From Engraulis encrasicolus (lineage: Eukaryota > Chordata > Actinopteri > Clupeiformes > Engraulidae): DNA of 64,000 nucleotides. How positions within the stretch are numbered: position 1 is the first letter of the stretch; each line of letters starts with the position of its first letter. This document shows positions 11,528 to 63,853 of the stretch, piece after piece. The position numbers were made by a program, and so were the translations under genes. The stretch covers positions 13,948,475 to 14,012,474 of the forward strand of contig NC_085880.1 of NCBI RefSeq assembly GCF_034702125.1, written 5' to 3'. The notes under the pieces were generated by a model. The model did no database searches. It was given only the letters and a program-made list of their open reading frames with translations, and was not told where the DNA came from.

Positions 11528-12273
11528 ACACAGAGTGTTTTTGTTGTTTTTTAATGTGATCTACTTAACAGTGCAATCCACCCAGGCGTTGTTCATGATG
11601 GAGACGGCGATGAAAGGCATGACTCCTATTCCCACCAGGAAATCACTGATGGCCAAGTTAATGATGAGAATGGACGCCACACTGTGAAACGTCTTCGTAG
11701 CCGCAACAATTAAGATCACAAGCATGTTACCTGTACGGTGAAAAAAGGAAAGACAAACAATATGCAACAACGCATCTCCGCCTCCTTCCCGATTAAGGCA
11801 AGGCAAGGCAAGGCCATTTATTTCTGAAGTGCGTACAAATAATTTCAATTGAAGCAATTCCATGTGCTTTACAAAGAGATAAAAAAACATGCAAAACAGA
11901 AAGAAGACAAAAGGCATAATAGCAATTGGCGCGCAAGGCGCGCAGTAAAGAGAAAGGCAGATAAAAACAAGACAAATAAAAAAATCACTGCTCTAAATCA
12001 GCAAAAAAATGTAAGTGACACGAATGAGATGTTTAATTATTATTATTATTTTAAATAAGGGACAGTCCCGACACAACACAGTGGACCAGTCTGGTCACTG
12101 GCGGCTGGCTCACCTGTTACTGCGCCGACGCACATCACCACCATCAGTACCTCCAGAGTGAGCTTGACTCTCGGGCTGAAGTTCAGTCGCTGCGCTGTGA
12201 GGTTTTTAAGGACTCGCAACTCGCTCATCACAGGATCACTGGGGTCGATCCAGCGGTGTTCAGATGGATCCAT
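6836..12273 (-). CDS. Class A (rhodopsin-like) orphan GPCR, four coding exons
   Basis: Joined exons are 12273-12114, 11730-11570, 10931-10761 and 9151-6836. All junctions are GT-AG and in phase, giving 935 codons. Diagnostic motifs are GN in TM1 (exon 1/2 junction), NLAISD in TM2, a conserved Cys before TM3, DRY at about residue 134, Cys in extracellular loop 2 (about 188), CWTP in TM6 (about 578) and NPLLY in TM7 (about 627). The N-terminus has no signal peptide and two N-glycosylation sequons (NLT, NFS). Loop 3 is about 335 residues, rich in Asn, His, Gln and Gly, with repeated MGQN-like units; the C-tail is about 300 residues with 17-residue repeats. Both are far longer than usual for the family. 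Overall style resembles amine-like orphan receptors, but I cannot name the ortholog. The start is the ATG at 12273; the frame is open slightly upstream without another ATG. Confidence 0.85.
7012..7044. repeat. Coding (AGG)n microsatellite in GPCR tail
   Basis: Eleven AGG units on the plus strand encode a poly-Ser run in the GPCR C-tail, so length variation would not shift the frame. Confidence 0.8.
7066..7440 (-). repeat. Coding minisatellite in GPCR C-tail
   Basis: About seven degenerate copies of a ~51-bp unit encode a 17-residue repeat with the core HGMPSSMxNSRxC. The unit length is a multiple of three, so copy-number change keeps the frame. Confidence 0.75.
8260..8850 (-). repeat. Coding degenerate repeats in GPCR loop 3
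   Basis: Short units of the type 'ttctgacccatgttgctgtg' recur through the loop and give repeated MGQN/VGQNPHS-like peptides. They are more diverged than the C-tail repeat. Confidence 0.6.
9361..9519. repeat. Inverted repeat, hairpin-forming
   Basis: The left arm (aaggaaaaagaatctggtgc… to …ttatttattttttc) is complementary to the right arm (gaaaaaataaataac… to …gattctttttcctt), with a ~40-base spacer. It lies in GPCR intron 3. It is probably a small MITE. Confidence 0.65.
10100..10165. mobile_element. End of a Tc1-like element
   Basis: The sequence 'gaccccaaacttttgaacgg' followed by tagtgta is the familiar outer end of Tc1/mariner-type non-autonomous elements in fish. The other end was not located securely, so the element extent is uncertain. 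Confidence 0.4.
10419..10504. repeat. (CA)n microsatellite
   Basis: A nearly pure dinucleotide tract in GPCR intron 3. The upstream edge carries CACG interruptions. Confidence 0.9.
10761..10931 (-). CDS. GPCR exon 3 (TM3-TM4)
   Basis: The acceptor is gctccacag|GACCTG. It encodes DLCQYVGYT, the LAAIALDRYHSI motif at the end of TM3, loop 2 and most of TM4. It ends at WTQ|gtgggt in phase 0. Confidence 0.85.
11447..11532. repeat. (CA)n microsatellite
   Basis: A (CACG)n lead-in followed by a (CA)n tract in GPCR intron 2, about 40 bases from the exon 2 donor. Confidence 0.9.
11570..11730 (-). CDS. GPCR exon 2 (TM1-TM2)
   Basis: The acceptor is caccgtacag|GTAAC. It encodes GNMLVILIVAA and the TM2 signature NLAISDFLVG, and ends in phase 0 at TGCACT|gttaag, a weaker donor. 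Confidence 0.8.
11796..11965 (-). mobile_element. Retroposon 3' tail with (AAGGC)n
   Basis: An (aaggc)n run followed by 'catttatttctgaagtgcg' and 'ttccatgtgctttacaaaga' looks like a common fish LINE/SINE 3' end in minus orientation. It lies in GPCR intron 1. Confidence 0.45.
12114..12273 (-). CDS. GPCR exon 1 (N-terminus and start of TM1)
   Basis: Encodes 53 residues from MDPSEHRW through the first half of TM1 (LTLEVLMVVMCVGAVT). It ends in phase 1 at ACAG|gtgagcc. Confidence 0.8.
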
Positions 12274-12907
12274 ATGACAACGGACGCACTCGCACGCCTT
12301 TCTCAAGTACTCAGGGAGGCAGTTTAAATTGTCTTTAACATTTTAAATAAGCGTAGGCCTATCCTTAACGGAGATCCTCGCTACCCACTAACTTCAACGA
12401 TGTTTCGTCCTAACAGCACGATTTATCGGGTGTTTGTATTAAGTGTCCATATGCTGATTCTTAAATTCATGATCTGTGCCTAATTTCTGTAGTTTCCACA
12501 TGCCCCGTCCGCGCACCTCCCCTAATCTTTATTCTGCATTCTGCGGGGCAGTGGCACATGCGCTCGTCAAAGGGCGTGGCGCCCTCTGATAAGGTGCTTG
12601 AAATCACCTGGTTTAAATAAAAATATGTAGGGCCTACTGTACACTACTGAGTTGGACATTTTACCCTTTTAGTTATTAGCCTATTATCATGGTCAAAACT
12701 GCACATTTAGACTTCAATCACTACGCTATTTTGCATCAACAGTAAATTCCAAACACAATTGATGGATATAATAATGAAATTTATAGCCTAATGAATCGAC
12801 TGCTGAAGTTAAATAAATAATCTGCATATCTGTTTAATCTGTTCACCAGTTTACAATGAGCATACAAATGACAAAGAAAGGGGAAGTTGTTTCTTTTTAC
12901 ACACAAC
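12274..12907. other. Spacer between TARBP1 3' end and GPCR start
   Basis: This ~0.6-kb interval must hold the GPCR 5' UTR and promoter. I see no convincing TATA box and no other gene. Confidence 0.4.
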
Positions 12908-12913
12908 TTTATT
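12908..12913 (-). terminator. Candidate poly(A) signal of TARBP1
   Basis: TTTATT on the plus strand is AATAAA on the minus strand. It would give TARBP1 a 3' UTR of about 1.2 kb. Confidence 0.5.
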
Positions 12914-14091
12914 GATTTAAAATAAGGCATTTCAGCTTACGTATAATCAGTTATTTAAATAAAAAGAAAATGTAAGACATTGCAATCAAATCACAGTTCA
13001 TGTCAATGTCCATGACATTCCACGACAACCAAGCCAACAGTTGTCCTAGCTCTTCGTACACAGGCATACGCATGCACACTCACATGAACGTACGTACGCA
13101 CATCTGCACGCACACACGGCACGCACACACACACTGTGTTTTCTGTCAGAGCCGGTCGATGTACGGTGGAATATTCTAATGTAATTGCGCGATGGTTCCG
13201 CTTAGACTGAAGAGGCCAAATCATTAGGCCCCCTCCTTCATATGGACGAACAGGTGCAGGACAGAAACGGAGATAAGACAGGGAGGAAGAATAAAGAGGA
13301 GAGAGGGAGAAGAGAGGGAGAGACGGAGGGAGGGTGGGAGGAAGGGAGGTGGCGACTGAGAGAACGGAAGGATATAGAAAGGACAAAGAGAGAAATGAAA
13401 GAGTCATGGAGTTCGGCTGAGGCAAGTTCATTGGTGTTAGTGATGCTGGCTGTCTGCAGTGTAAGTTCGCCGGTTGCCCGTGTGGCCAGGAGAAGGGGCA
13501 GTGAGGCACTGGAACCAAGTGGGGCAGCTTCACTGGCACACTGGAAGGAGATGGGGATGGGGCAGGGCTCACTGGGGCGAGTTATGTTCACTGTATGTTT
13601 GGCACTGGAGCTCAGTAGCGGCAAATTCACTGGTGGTTTCTACAAGGGGGTGGGGCAGGGGCAGGCTCATGCGGGACCGAGCCATAGCCATGGGATTCAG
13701 AGTTGTGACAACTGGGGTACAGGAAGTGAGTTGGTGACATGATTCCAATCATACATTGAAATCATTCTATCATTCTCATTTTTCTGCTGGAGACCAACAC
13801 AGAACCACTACATAACAAGCAAAGACAAAGTAAAATAAATTACATTTACCTTCACTGCACTTTCTGTGTTCGACACACTTCCTGGAACTATTTCGGAACT
13901 ACAGTATGTCAATGTGGTGATGGCTACGACAATGGCTGTGTGTCAAAGGCTCCAGAGGCCGCCATTGCTGCGTAAAAATAAAACACTGAGGTCAATGGGA
14001 TTAGCTCTTACTTCCATGGTTCTGGGGCCAAGCTCTGTTCACTGTATGTGTGGCACTGGTCTCAATAGTAGAAGTAAGTTCTCTGGTGTTT
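12914..14091 (-). other. Probable TARBP1 3' UTR
   Basis: It lies between the stop codon and the AATAAA. It has purine-rich tracts (13255-13400) and several imperfect 'ttcactgtatgtgtggcactgg'-like repeats (13440-13640 and 14037-14100). Frames of up to 189 codons occur on both strands here but show no family signature. Confidence 0.45.
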
Positions 14092-55501
<41,410 letters not shown>

Positions 55502-55595
55502 TTCAGCAGAACTAGAACTAGAACTAAAACTAGTGGAAGGTTAGAAACATCAGACCTCATCATCTTCATACTTGTAGGTTCTCCTCAGCATAGAT

Positions 55596-55964
55596 CAGGG
55601 GTGGTGGGCAATTATTTCAGCTCAAGGGCCACACTGGGTATACGGTTGTTTTTAATCAGGAAACTGAGAGGCTTTGGAGTAAGCTGCAACATATTGGAGA
55701 GGACATACGTAAGCCTAATAGAGAGTGTGTCCATCCTCTCCACTCTGAGTTTGAACTGCTGCCCTCAGGGAGGCGCTACAGATCATTCATTGCTAAGAAG
55801 AACATTTATAAACATTCTTTTATTCCAAATGCAATTTCCATAGTCAATAAGCTATGGAAAAGCTAGAGATATTTTGAACTAATGACTGACTTGCATATGA
55901 TGTGCTGGGAGGGGTGGCTGGAGGGGGGGTGGATGCATTTGTATGTGTGTTTTCTGTCTGTTTG

Positions 55965-56015
<51 letters not shown>

Positions 56016-56376
56016 TTTTTACCCTGTGAGACCAAAGACAATTTTCATGCTTGCATGATAATAAAGTATAATCTAATCTAATCTAATCTAATCTAATAGG
56101 TATTGTCCGAAGGGCCAAATGTTGCAGGCAACTTGTGTCAGAAATAACAAAATAATATAGGCCTACATCGACATAACTTTTTGACTATTTCATTGACGAA
56201 TACAGCTTTGCTTAATCTCAAAGTCAAAAGACCCCCGTGTTGGGCAGCCATTTGAAGAATGTTGGATGAGAGCATCATACTGGATAAAGATGTCCTCCTT
56301 GTAAAAGCTCTGCGGGCCAGATGAAATGGCTCAGTGGGCCGCATGTGGCCCCAGGGCCTGAGTTTGCCCACCCTTG
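55596..56376. mobile_element. hAT element interrupted by a LINE
   Basis: Ends CAGGGGTGGTGGGCAA and TTTGCCCACCCTTG, with a perfect 8-bp duplication GCATAGAT (55588-55595 and 56377-56384). The interior matches the uninterrupted element at 61487-61823 apart from the LINE. It lies within 100 bp upstream of the TARBP1 start. Confidence 0.85.
55660..56100 (+). mobile_element. LINE 3' end with (TAATC)n tail
   Basis: The plus-strand frame has FELLPSGRRYRSF and NIYKHSFIPNAISIVNKLW, the C-terminus of L2/Jockey-type reverse transcriptases, then a (GTCT)n run (55966-56014) and a (TAATC)n tail at 56070-56098. Confidence 0.75.
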
Positions 56377-56384
56377 GCATAGAT

Positions 56385-57110
56385 AGACCTATATTTAATC
56401 TAGGTCTAGTTGTCCACTGTTGTAATCTGTTGTCCACAGAGTCTCCTCTACTGGTTGTGCCTATATGAACAAATTCAGCTGGGTGAAAAAATGACTTTAT
56501 TTAGTCCAAAGTAGAACTGCCCCAGTGTCACTTTTCAAAAAGAAATTTTAAAAGAGCTTTATTTCCATCTGCCTTTAAAGTTAGGTTAGTTATACCCTCT
56601 ATAATAGCCTACTTAATACTTTCTACAATATATTTCTCTCTTCTCTTTCTTATCTTTGTGGTGCATTGAATGACATTTATGTCATAATGTGCTATAATTC
56701 TATTGCTTTTGCTATTAGTGTTGCTATTTAGCACATTTTATAGGCCTAAATAGACAACAAATAATCAGACAGGTGTTAATGGTTGCAAAATCTTGTGAAC
56801 TTTGCTTGGGTAGTAGTTGTTAGCCTACCTCTTTCATGATGAGGTGGAAAAATGAGCGCTGCGTGTCCATGTTTTGTTTGCATAGGTCACAGTTTTTTTG
56901 ACAAGTGGACAGGTAGCCTATTTTTGGCCCTCCATGTTTGTAGTTTGTTCGATCTGGTGGCCTTGAGATAGGAAGATGCTGACTCTGGAGCTACTCCGTC
57001 TGTACGCTGTAGTGTAGGCTGACACAATGTCAAAGTCAAAGTGTACTTTTTGTGAAAGCATTAAGCTATACAAACACTGAAAGTGTGATTCCTTAGACAC
57101 CGAATATGCT
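56385..57110. other. Intergenic, nothing recognised
   Basis: AT-rich; contains several TAGGCCTA-type octamers but no gene or bounded element that I could define. Confidence 0.4.
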
Positions 57111-57112
57111 AT

Positions 57113-57217
<105 letters not shown>

Positions 57218-57404
57218 AATGTCACCAAGGAATGTGGGACCTCTTATTTCAAACAACAGTTACACAATTTCCTTTTTATGGTACGCCAGTGTTCTTTAGT
57301 AGTAGGCCTAGTACCAATCTGTAATGTCAGTGTAACAGGCTAACTAGCAGAGTTGGCGTGGAACGTTGGTAAACCTCCTCCAAAGCCTGATAGAGTGTTG
57401 ATGC

Positions 57405-57540
57405 CGTTGGGCTGAAGGGCTAGTCCAGTCCAGTGGTATCGTACTGTAGCTCCCATTAACAAACCTATGTAGTTGACGAAGTCGCAGGTTCGCGCCCCAA
57501 GGGGGTGAACAGGTGCAAGATGACCTCCGTCACAATAGCA
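57405..57540 (+). mobile_element. Possible tRNA-derived SINE fragment
   Basis: 'agtccagtggtatcgtac' and 'gtcgcaggttcgcgcccc' resemble Pol III A- and B-box segments at tRNA-like spacing. No tail or target duplication was found. Confidence 0.35.
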
Positions 57541-58603
57541 ATGCTGTTATGATGTGCGAGAGAGAGAGTGTGTTGGATTTATTGATAATGGCCAACTAAA
57601 TCACAGGCTGGGGGTGTCACTTTTTTTTAATCTCAGATTCATGTTTCTCACTGAAAATGAGCTAACGTCAGTGAATCTCAGTGTGAAAAAATAATAACTG
57701 ATAGGGCCTACTATTTTCCTGAAGCCAAAAACTGAAAACACCTTAGGCCTACAAGGTGTTAGATTTTGGAGGTGTTCCAAAATTCTCTTCTCCAACAAAA
57801 ATTGAAGGCTGAATAGCCTACTCTGCGTTGTGTTTTAGTTGACTCACTTGCAAAAATAAAATAAGTCTTGACTTCGTAATTAAAAGGATCGATCAGGATA
57901 CAATTTATTATAGAAAAAGTGAGATTCCAAAAAGAATAAGAAGAAAATAAAAGAAGTAAAAGTAAAAGAAGAATAAAAAGGTTAAAAAGAAATAAAAATG
58001 AGACAAAGTCTCACAGCGTCTCACTATCTAGGCAGCATCCTATCTCTGGCGAATTACAGGCAAATCGATCGACAACTGACAAAATGGTGGCAACGGTTTT
58101 TATACCGTCTTCCTCATGTCAGCAGGTTACACGTATGCAAGTATGATCTTAGTTAAGGAAGATGTCGTCTCCATGTCTCCAGTAGTGACGAAGCATAAAA
58201 ACACCTATCGCTAAGGATAACACACAGCCTAGATGTGTCTGCTATCTGGAAAGTTAGGCGCGAGCACACTGTGCCCTGGCACAATGGCCTTCAACAGCAG
58301 AGGCTCTCGCTCTGAGCTCTCCAGATATCAGCAAAGTAACAGTAAACATGCCACATTCCAGGGCCCAATTTATTGGAACACAGGAATAGGCAAAAGTGTT
58401 AGCAACAGTATGGTCAATCAGTTGTTGGTCAGCTGCAAAATGCAGCTGGATATACCACTCAAATTCAACAAAGGGTTAAGACCAATCCTAATGCCGATAG
58501 CTACAGTCTGAGTCCAGATGTCAATGTAACGAACACCTACTCATTGGGTGACTGTAAGAATAATTATAAATCTCTGCTTTTAAAATTATCATCAGTTAAA
58601 AAA
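57541..58603. other. Intergenic, no gene recognised
   Basis: A 92-codon frame at 58233-58511 has no recognisable family. A purine-rich AAGAA run lies at 57925-57985. Confidence 0.35.

Positions 58604-58676
<73 letters not shown>
58604..58676. repeat. (AT)n microsatellite
   Basis: About 70 bp of alternating TA. Confidence 0.95.
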
Positions 58677-58679
<3 letters not shown>

Positions 58680-59002
58680 CAGCTCTGTGAAAGTCACGAG
58701 CTCTGTTGAAAGTTCAACAGTTCAGAGGATGATCTTTCAGAATGCATGCTGAATTGAAAATTAGGATCTTGAGATCAGGCGGCACATGTTGGAAAAAGTA
58801 ACTGTTCGTTTGCAACTGTCGCCTATGATGTCAATTCTCTTGCTTTTGCTAAACTCGTAGAGAGTTAAGATCCGTTTGCTGAGAGACAGAGCTTGTTTTC
58901 TTAAAAACTTGCCAACCTTCCTCTCCCTTTGGCCAAAGCGTAAGATTTTACTTTACTTGTCCATGTAGGCTACATTTAGGCCTATTGGTAGGCTACATTA
59001 CC

Positions 59003-59222
59003 GGTACATTACATTTCACTTAGCTGACGCTTTCATTTATTCAAAGCGTACAGTTATTATTTTTCAGGGTATTGGTTACAGTCCCTGGAGCAATGTGGGG
59101 TTAGGTGCCTTGCTCAAGGGCACTTCAGCCATGGATGGAGATGTAGGGAGAGGTCAAGGGGGGATTTGAACCTGCAACCCCAGATTGAAAGACCAACTCT
59201 CTCACCAGCCACGGCTGCCCAC
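59003..59222 (+). mobile_element. Dispersed fish repeat, full-length-looking copy
   Basis: 'attggttacagtccctggag', 'gctcaagggcacttcagcca' and 'gggatttgaacctgcaaccc' form the family also seen at 14577 and, more distantly, 42383. The last motif is B-box-like. Confidence 0.6.
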
Positions 59223-60260
59223 CCTGGTAGGCTAATTTTATACAAAATTATTTTCTTGACAGTGACCTAGCACCACCCCAAGCACCATTGCTCCATTGAA
59301 GAACAGTTCTTTATCCACCTGGAGAAAAGGTTTATCTACCTGGCATTGCCTAATATAATTGCTCTGACACATATAGGCCTAGGCCTACTAGCCTATAGAG
59401 AATGTAGCCTACTTAAAAGTTATCCATGGAGGACAGTGGTCAATTTCACATCCACACAATGGCCAAATGTAATACTGTGGTTAAATGGAAAAAAACCATG
59501 CAGGGGTTGTCAAAGTAGGGAGGCTATGATGATATTGGCTATGTAACGGTTTGTTTTTATTAGGGTATCCAAGCAGGATACAGGACTGAGCCGTCTGGTC
59601 TGTTTTTTTTCTTTTGATAAAGCCAATAGACAAGCAGAGTGGACTAGTGATAATTTCGCAGGGAAAAGAAAACACCAGCCAGTTCTTGCCTCGGAGGGAG
59701 CTGTCATTGGACGAAGCGCAATGAAGGCACAACGTAAGGAAGGTGTGAAAACTGTAAAGCGCCACAGCGGTATGTTCGCAGAGAATAATCGAACGCTGGG
59801 CACCTCACCCAGCCCTAAATGACCCCTCGCGACCCTTCTTATTTTAGGGCGAGAAACGTCACTGTCCTGACAAATGGTTGACACAACAACACAGATTGTG
59901 CGCATGTGGTTATCGCCGCCCTTTGGATTCCAAAGTAATTCTCGCATTTTCAGTCAGGACGTCCAGTAGGCTTACTACTCAACAGAACGAGTGGAAACGA
60001 TTCTGAGGATCATGGTGTACGTTCTTGTCGCATGTTTGTTCACTTTACTTTGATTGCTCTCTTGCTTTGACAACTTTCAGGAGATGAAAAGAATGTCTAA
60101 AATATGGAAAGATCCAATCTTCTAAAACGCTATTGGTATGTTACTCAATGACGTTTGCTATTGGGCCTACTTAACTAAATATGCAGCATTATGTGTCCAG
60201 GTGGCAACATTTCATAGGAGGTCACTGACGCCTTAAAATCTTTCTTCCATGTCTCTACAG
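59223..60260. other. Upstream region of the plus-strand gene
   Basis: No coding family was seen. A candidate 5' UTR exon ends at 60132 (CTATTG|gtatgt) and a second acceptor lies at 60260 (gtctctacag|GG), which would place a non-coding first exon here. Confidence 0.35.
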
Positions 60261-60285
60261 GGTTTCATCCAAATCATCGACTAGA

Positions 60286-60357
60286 ATGGAGCTGCGCTCG
60301 AGCTATGGAACCGTTGCGCGAGAGCAGCAAAACTTGGCACCGCGTGGACTGGCAGAG
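60286..60357 (+). CDS. Unrecognised gene, coding exon 1
   Basis: 24 codons beginning MELRSSYGTVAREQQNL; acceptor side ctctacag|GG at 60261. Confidence 0.55.
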
Positions 60358-60665
60358 GTGAGCTATAGGCTACTGCGGCTGAATCTGTAGATTAGCCTAC
60401 CTGAAACAGTTTTAGAGACAAGGATTTTAGAAAGTTAGGGACGTATTAGAAACCAACATAACGTGGTAATCTTATCTGTCTAGTGTGGCAACAGCATTAA
60501 TTCGAACCAAAAACGTACAGAGCACAGAACAGCTCCTAATCCTAGTTTGCGCATCCTATTTCAAGTTGAGAAAAGTGTAAATATGCAGAAACATATAGGG
60601 CCTAAACTCCGAAAAATCTTAAATATATGGTTAGGACAGACAGACACCCAGCTAGGCGTCAAAAC

Positions 60666-60721
<56 letters not shown>

Positions 60722-60722
60722 C

Positions 60723-60753
<31 letters not shown>

Positions 60754-63700
60754 GTGTATTTCTGTAGGCCTAGGCCTACTTCATTTGTGATCTTATTGCA
60801 TTATTTTATATCCTATGTGAAACTCAATAAAATATAATTGGGATTTAAAAGCTCTTGTGGGATGAAACCAACATGGCACCCACCAACAATCCGCTATTCT
60901 ATTAGGCTACTGTGCCATACTTTTCTAAACCCTTTGTTCCTCTTTGGTGTAGCCTACGTAGATAGCCTAGTACCTGTAGCTCATTTCCTCGTATATAAGT
61001 TGCTTTAGACATGTCAATTAACGGTAGGGTACGTACTGAGGTTGTGTGACTGCAGCATCCCTGATCTGAAGGGTGTCTTCAATCCTGTTGTGTAGGTGGT
61101 TGAACAACGCCGAAGCGTATGGCAAGCTAGACGGCTACCCAGGACGCAAGTGTTGACTCCAGTGCCAGTGCATGCTGAGCCTGTGATATGGGTAAAAGGA
61201 GGAACACTGCAGTCAGTGGAGAAGGAGCGACAGCGCCCAAAAGAGGAGGGTCCCCATCAGGTGTCACACTATCGGGTGTCAGGGTTACACCATCCAGAAG
61301 CAAGCTTGTGTTCTCTGGATGAAAAGGGATCATCATCAGAATATCAGGTAAGAGCTCCCTCAGCATCCTCAGGTCTTTTTTGGGGAGGAGGGCTTTTTTT
61401 TAGCCTTTCACTAGTGCTTGGGGTTTTACGGTATGCTAAGCATATGTGGCATAGCATGAGGTAGTTGGTCTCTGGATGCTTTAAGCCAGGGGTGTCAAAC
61501 TCAAATTGACTAAGGGCCAGAACAAAAATCTGGAACAAAGTCGCAGGCTGAACTCAACATTTATTTTTAAAAATTGACTAAAATTGTGATGCGCTTCGTA
61601 CTCATAGTTACATTTCACACAGACTCCTTCCCATCATGTATGGTAGTTCAAATGTGTCTGCACATCCTGTGACACATATTTCTTGTTCAAGTCTTGTTGG
61701 GCTTTACATTAATGGTGCATGTGGGCCAACTGCAATACTTACAGATTTAAAATGATCTCACGGGCCGAATAAAACGGCTCCGCGGGCCAGATTTGGCCCC
61801 CGGGCCTGAGTTTGACATCCCTGCTGTAAGCGGTGATCAGGCGGGATGATGAGATCCGCTCACAACCTGTGTGTGTCTAGAGGAATTACTGTATAGCTTG
61901 GTGCTCTAGTGGAATGGAAGAGTTGAAAGGAGTTGGTGGATCAATAAGGGAAAACTTCGCACATGACAGGTGAAAGCAGAAGGAGGGTGTGGAGATTATC
62001 TGACACATTGAGCGACAGAATAGTTTGTGCGTACACACAAAGGATATTTTGCTAATCAAATTAATATACAAACTAATGTTGTTGACAAGATTGCTTTACA
62101 AGTTCAAGTTTCAAGTTTCAAGTTTCAAGTTTATTTAGCCATATCAGCAGTATAGGAATGTTGCTTGGTGTGCTCACACAACAACACAAACAAAAGACAC
62201 AAAACTGGGGAGGGGGTATGAAAGAAAAGCAGGGGGGTACACAAATAAATAAACAGGGAATGGCATACAAAATATTGGAGACATAGAAAAGTGCAATGGA
62301 ATATTTAAAGTGCATTGTATGTACAGAACAGTAGTAGCATTGTGCAAAGTAACAAAGGAGGTAGGAGGGCCAGGTAGTGGAGTAGCTGTAAAGTGCTAGT
62401 GCGTATTTAAGTGTCAGATGGCTTGTGGGTAGGTACTGTCCCTAGAGCGTGTGGTTTTGCTTGGGATACTGCGGTACCTTTTCCCTGAAGGCAATAGTGT
62501 GAATAGGTGGTGTGCTGGGTGTGTAGGGTCAGAGGTGATGTTTTTGGCTTTCCTAGCAAGTCTGGTGTTGTAGAGTGAGGCTAAAGTGGGAAGACTGCGG
62601 CCAATGATTTTGGAGGCCCTGCGTACCACCCTCTCCAGATGTTGCTTTTCTTGGCTGGTGGAGCTACCATACCAGACCAAGATGGAGAAGGTGAGCACGC
62701 TTTCGATGGTGACACTGTAAAAGTGGATCATGCCTGCTTGGCTGACTCCAAATTTCCTCAGTTGTCGGAGGCCTACAGTTAGGCCTGTGAGAGAAAGTGA
62801 GAGAAAAAGGGAGTCAGATAAAGAAAGAGTGAAAGGGGGGTTTCAGTCTGCCTTGGTGCAGGGAATGTTTACCTGGAAGAAGAAAGACATACGTGACCTT
62901 GCTGATAACTACGGTACACACAGTCATATACACAGGCACTCCCACAGATAAACAGGGGTGTTCATAGCTTTTGCCAGTAAGGGTCAGCACCCTGTCAACA
63001 CACACACACCACAGTGGGCACCACAGACACGGGCATTCCTGATGATGTCCTCAGTCCAGTTTAATGTCTTGTAACAACAAACATTTCCTATGCTTCTTGA
63101 ACAGCCTCTTCCCTCTCGAAAAAGCATAACAAGTGTACTTTTCGGAATCTCTTTTTTTTTTTCAACGTACATGCTTCAGGACGGCAGGTATTCTCTCTTT
63201 AGGGTCTGCACTGTCTATTCGTGTGTGTGTGTGTTCACAGCCAGTTATACAGCCTCCCCACTCCCTATTTTACCCATGCCTGCAGTTCACCTAGGGGGCG
63301 CTGACGAGAGAGCGCAGCCCATCAATTCTGAATGGAGTCTGCACTCCTCCGTTAGCACCCCTAGAGTGCAGTACCACCCGGAAGAGTGGAGTCTCTCGTA
63401 ATACCCGTAAAACTTCTCTGGTGTGTTTGAGTCAACGATGCACATCTATTGACCCGTTCAGAATCGACGTCCTCAAGAATGCGTGCGCATCGTTGACTCA
63501 AACACACCAGAGGTGTTTTAAGGGTATTACAAGGGGTCTAAAGGGGTCAATAAAGACATGTTTCATAGACACACCACCAGGAGGAGCAGTCACATGGTCA
63601 AGAGGAGGAGGAGCAACCACAGCATCAGGAAGCACGGTCCCATCCTCAGCAGGACTCAAAGCAGAGCTTGTTTATACAAGTATTTCTAGACAGTCTGTGG

Positions 63701-63853
63701 CTTCACCATCAGGACGAGGAGACGCACAGCCTGGAAAAGTTAAATAAACTGGAAGATAAGTTGCACAACCAGAAGAACCTACACCCTGAGGAGGAGGAGG
63801 TGGTGGAGGAGGAGGAGGAGGCAAACTACCAGAAGAGATCATCAAACTATCAG
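60286..63853 (+). CDS. Unrecognised gene, first three coding exons (partial)
   Basis: Three exons, 60286-60357, 61096-61347 and 63569-63853, are all phase 0 with GT-AG junctions (GCAGAG|gtgagc; tgttgtgtag|GTG…TATCAG|gtaaga; tttcatag|ACA…TATCAG|gtagga). Together they give 203 codons from an ATG and continue past the right edge. The product is hydrophilic, with Gln/His/Glu-rich and Glu-run stretches and no transmembrane segment or known domain. Exons 2 and 3 share a pattern (LHHPEASLCSLDEK…SSSEYQ against LHHQDEETHSLEK…SSNYQ), suggesting exon duplication. No family was recognised. The exon 3 start is the least certain boundary; an alternative acceptor is catcctcag|CAG at 63651. Confidence 0.55.
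60669..60755. repeat. (GA)n-(CAGA)n microsatellite
   Basis: A (GA)n tract of about 52 bp followed by CAGA units, in the first coding intron of the plus-strand gene. Confidence 0.95.
60795..61020 (+). mobile_element. Dispersed repeat, inverted mate of 50155-50345
   Basis: Reverse complement of 50155-50345 over about 190 bp with small indels. Confidence 0.75.
61096..61347 (+). CDS. Unrecognised gene, coding exon 2
   Basis: 84 codons, including RRSVWQARRLPRTQVL and ending SSSEYQ; basic and Pro/Gln-rich. Confidence 0.55.
61487..61823. mobile_element. hAT MITE
   Basis: Ends CAGGGGTGTCAAACTCA and TGAGTTTGACATCCCTG. Flanks CTTTAAGC and CTGTAAGC match 7 of 8. Uninterrupted relative of 55596-56376. 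Confidence 0.8.
62098..62795 (-). mobile_element. LINE 3' fragment (L2/Rex-like)
   Basis: Minus-strand frame with SVTIESVLTFSILVWYGS, IGRSLPTLASLYNTRLARKA and LFTLLPSGKRYRSIPSKT, the reverse-transcriptase C-terminus. A (CTTGAAA)n tail lies at 62098-62130. It is 5'-truncated. Confidence 0.8.
63289..63369. repeat. Short inverted-repeat element
   Basis: 'cctagggggcgctgac' and 'gttagcacccctag' are complementary with one or two mismatches. Confidence 0.4.
63398..63530. mobile_element. Palindromic MITE
   Basis: Arms of about 44 bp (63398-63441 GTAATACCCGTAAAACTTCT… and 63487-63530, ending TTTTAAGGGTATTAC) are inverted repeats around a 45-base centre. Confidence 0.75.
63569..63853 (+). CDS. Unrecognised gene, coding exon 3
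   Basis: 95 codons, with LEKLNKLEDKLHNQKN (possible short coiled coil), an acidic Glu run and SSNYQ at the donor. Confidence 0.45.

Noticed and set aside
13003..13742. Overlapping frames of 130-189 codons on both strands downstream of TARBP1
   Set aside because: Low complexity (purine-rich and Ser/Pro-rich), no family signature, and located where the TARBP1 3' UTR is expected.
58233..58511. 92-codon plus-strand frame
   Set aside because: It has no recognisable domain, no splice context and no flanking exons; left as intergenic.
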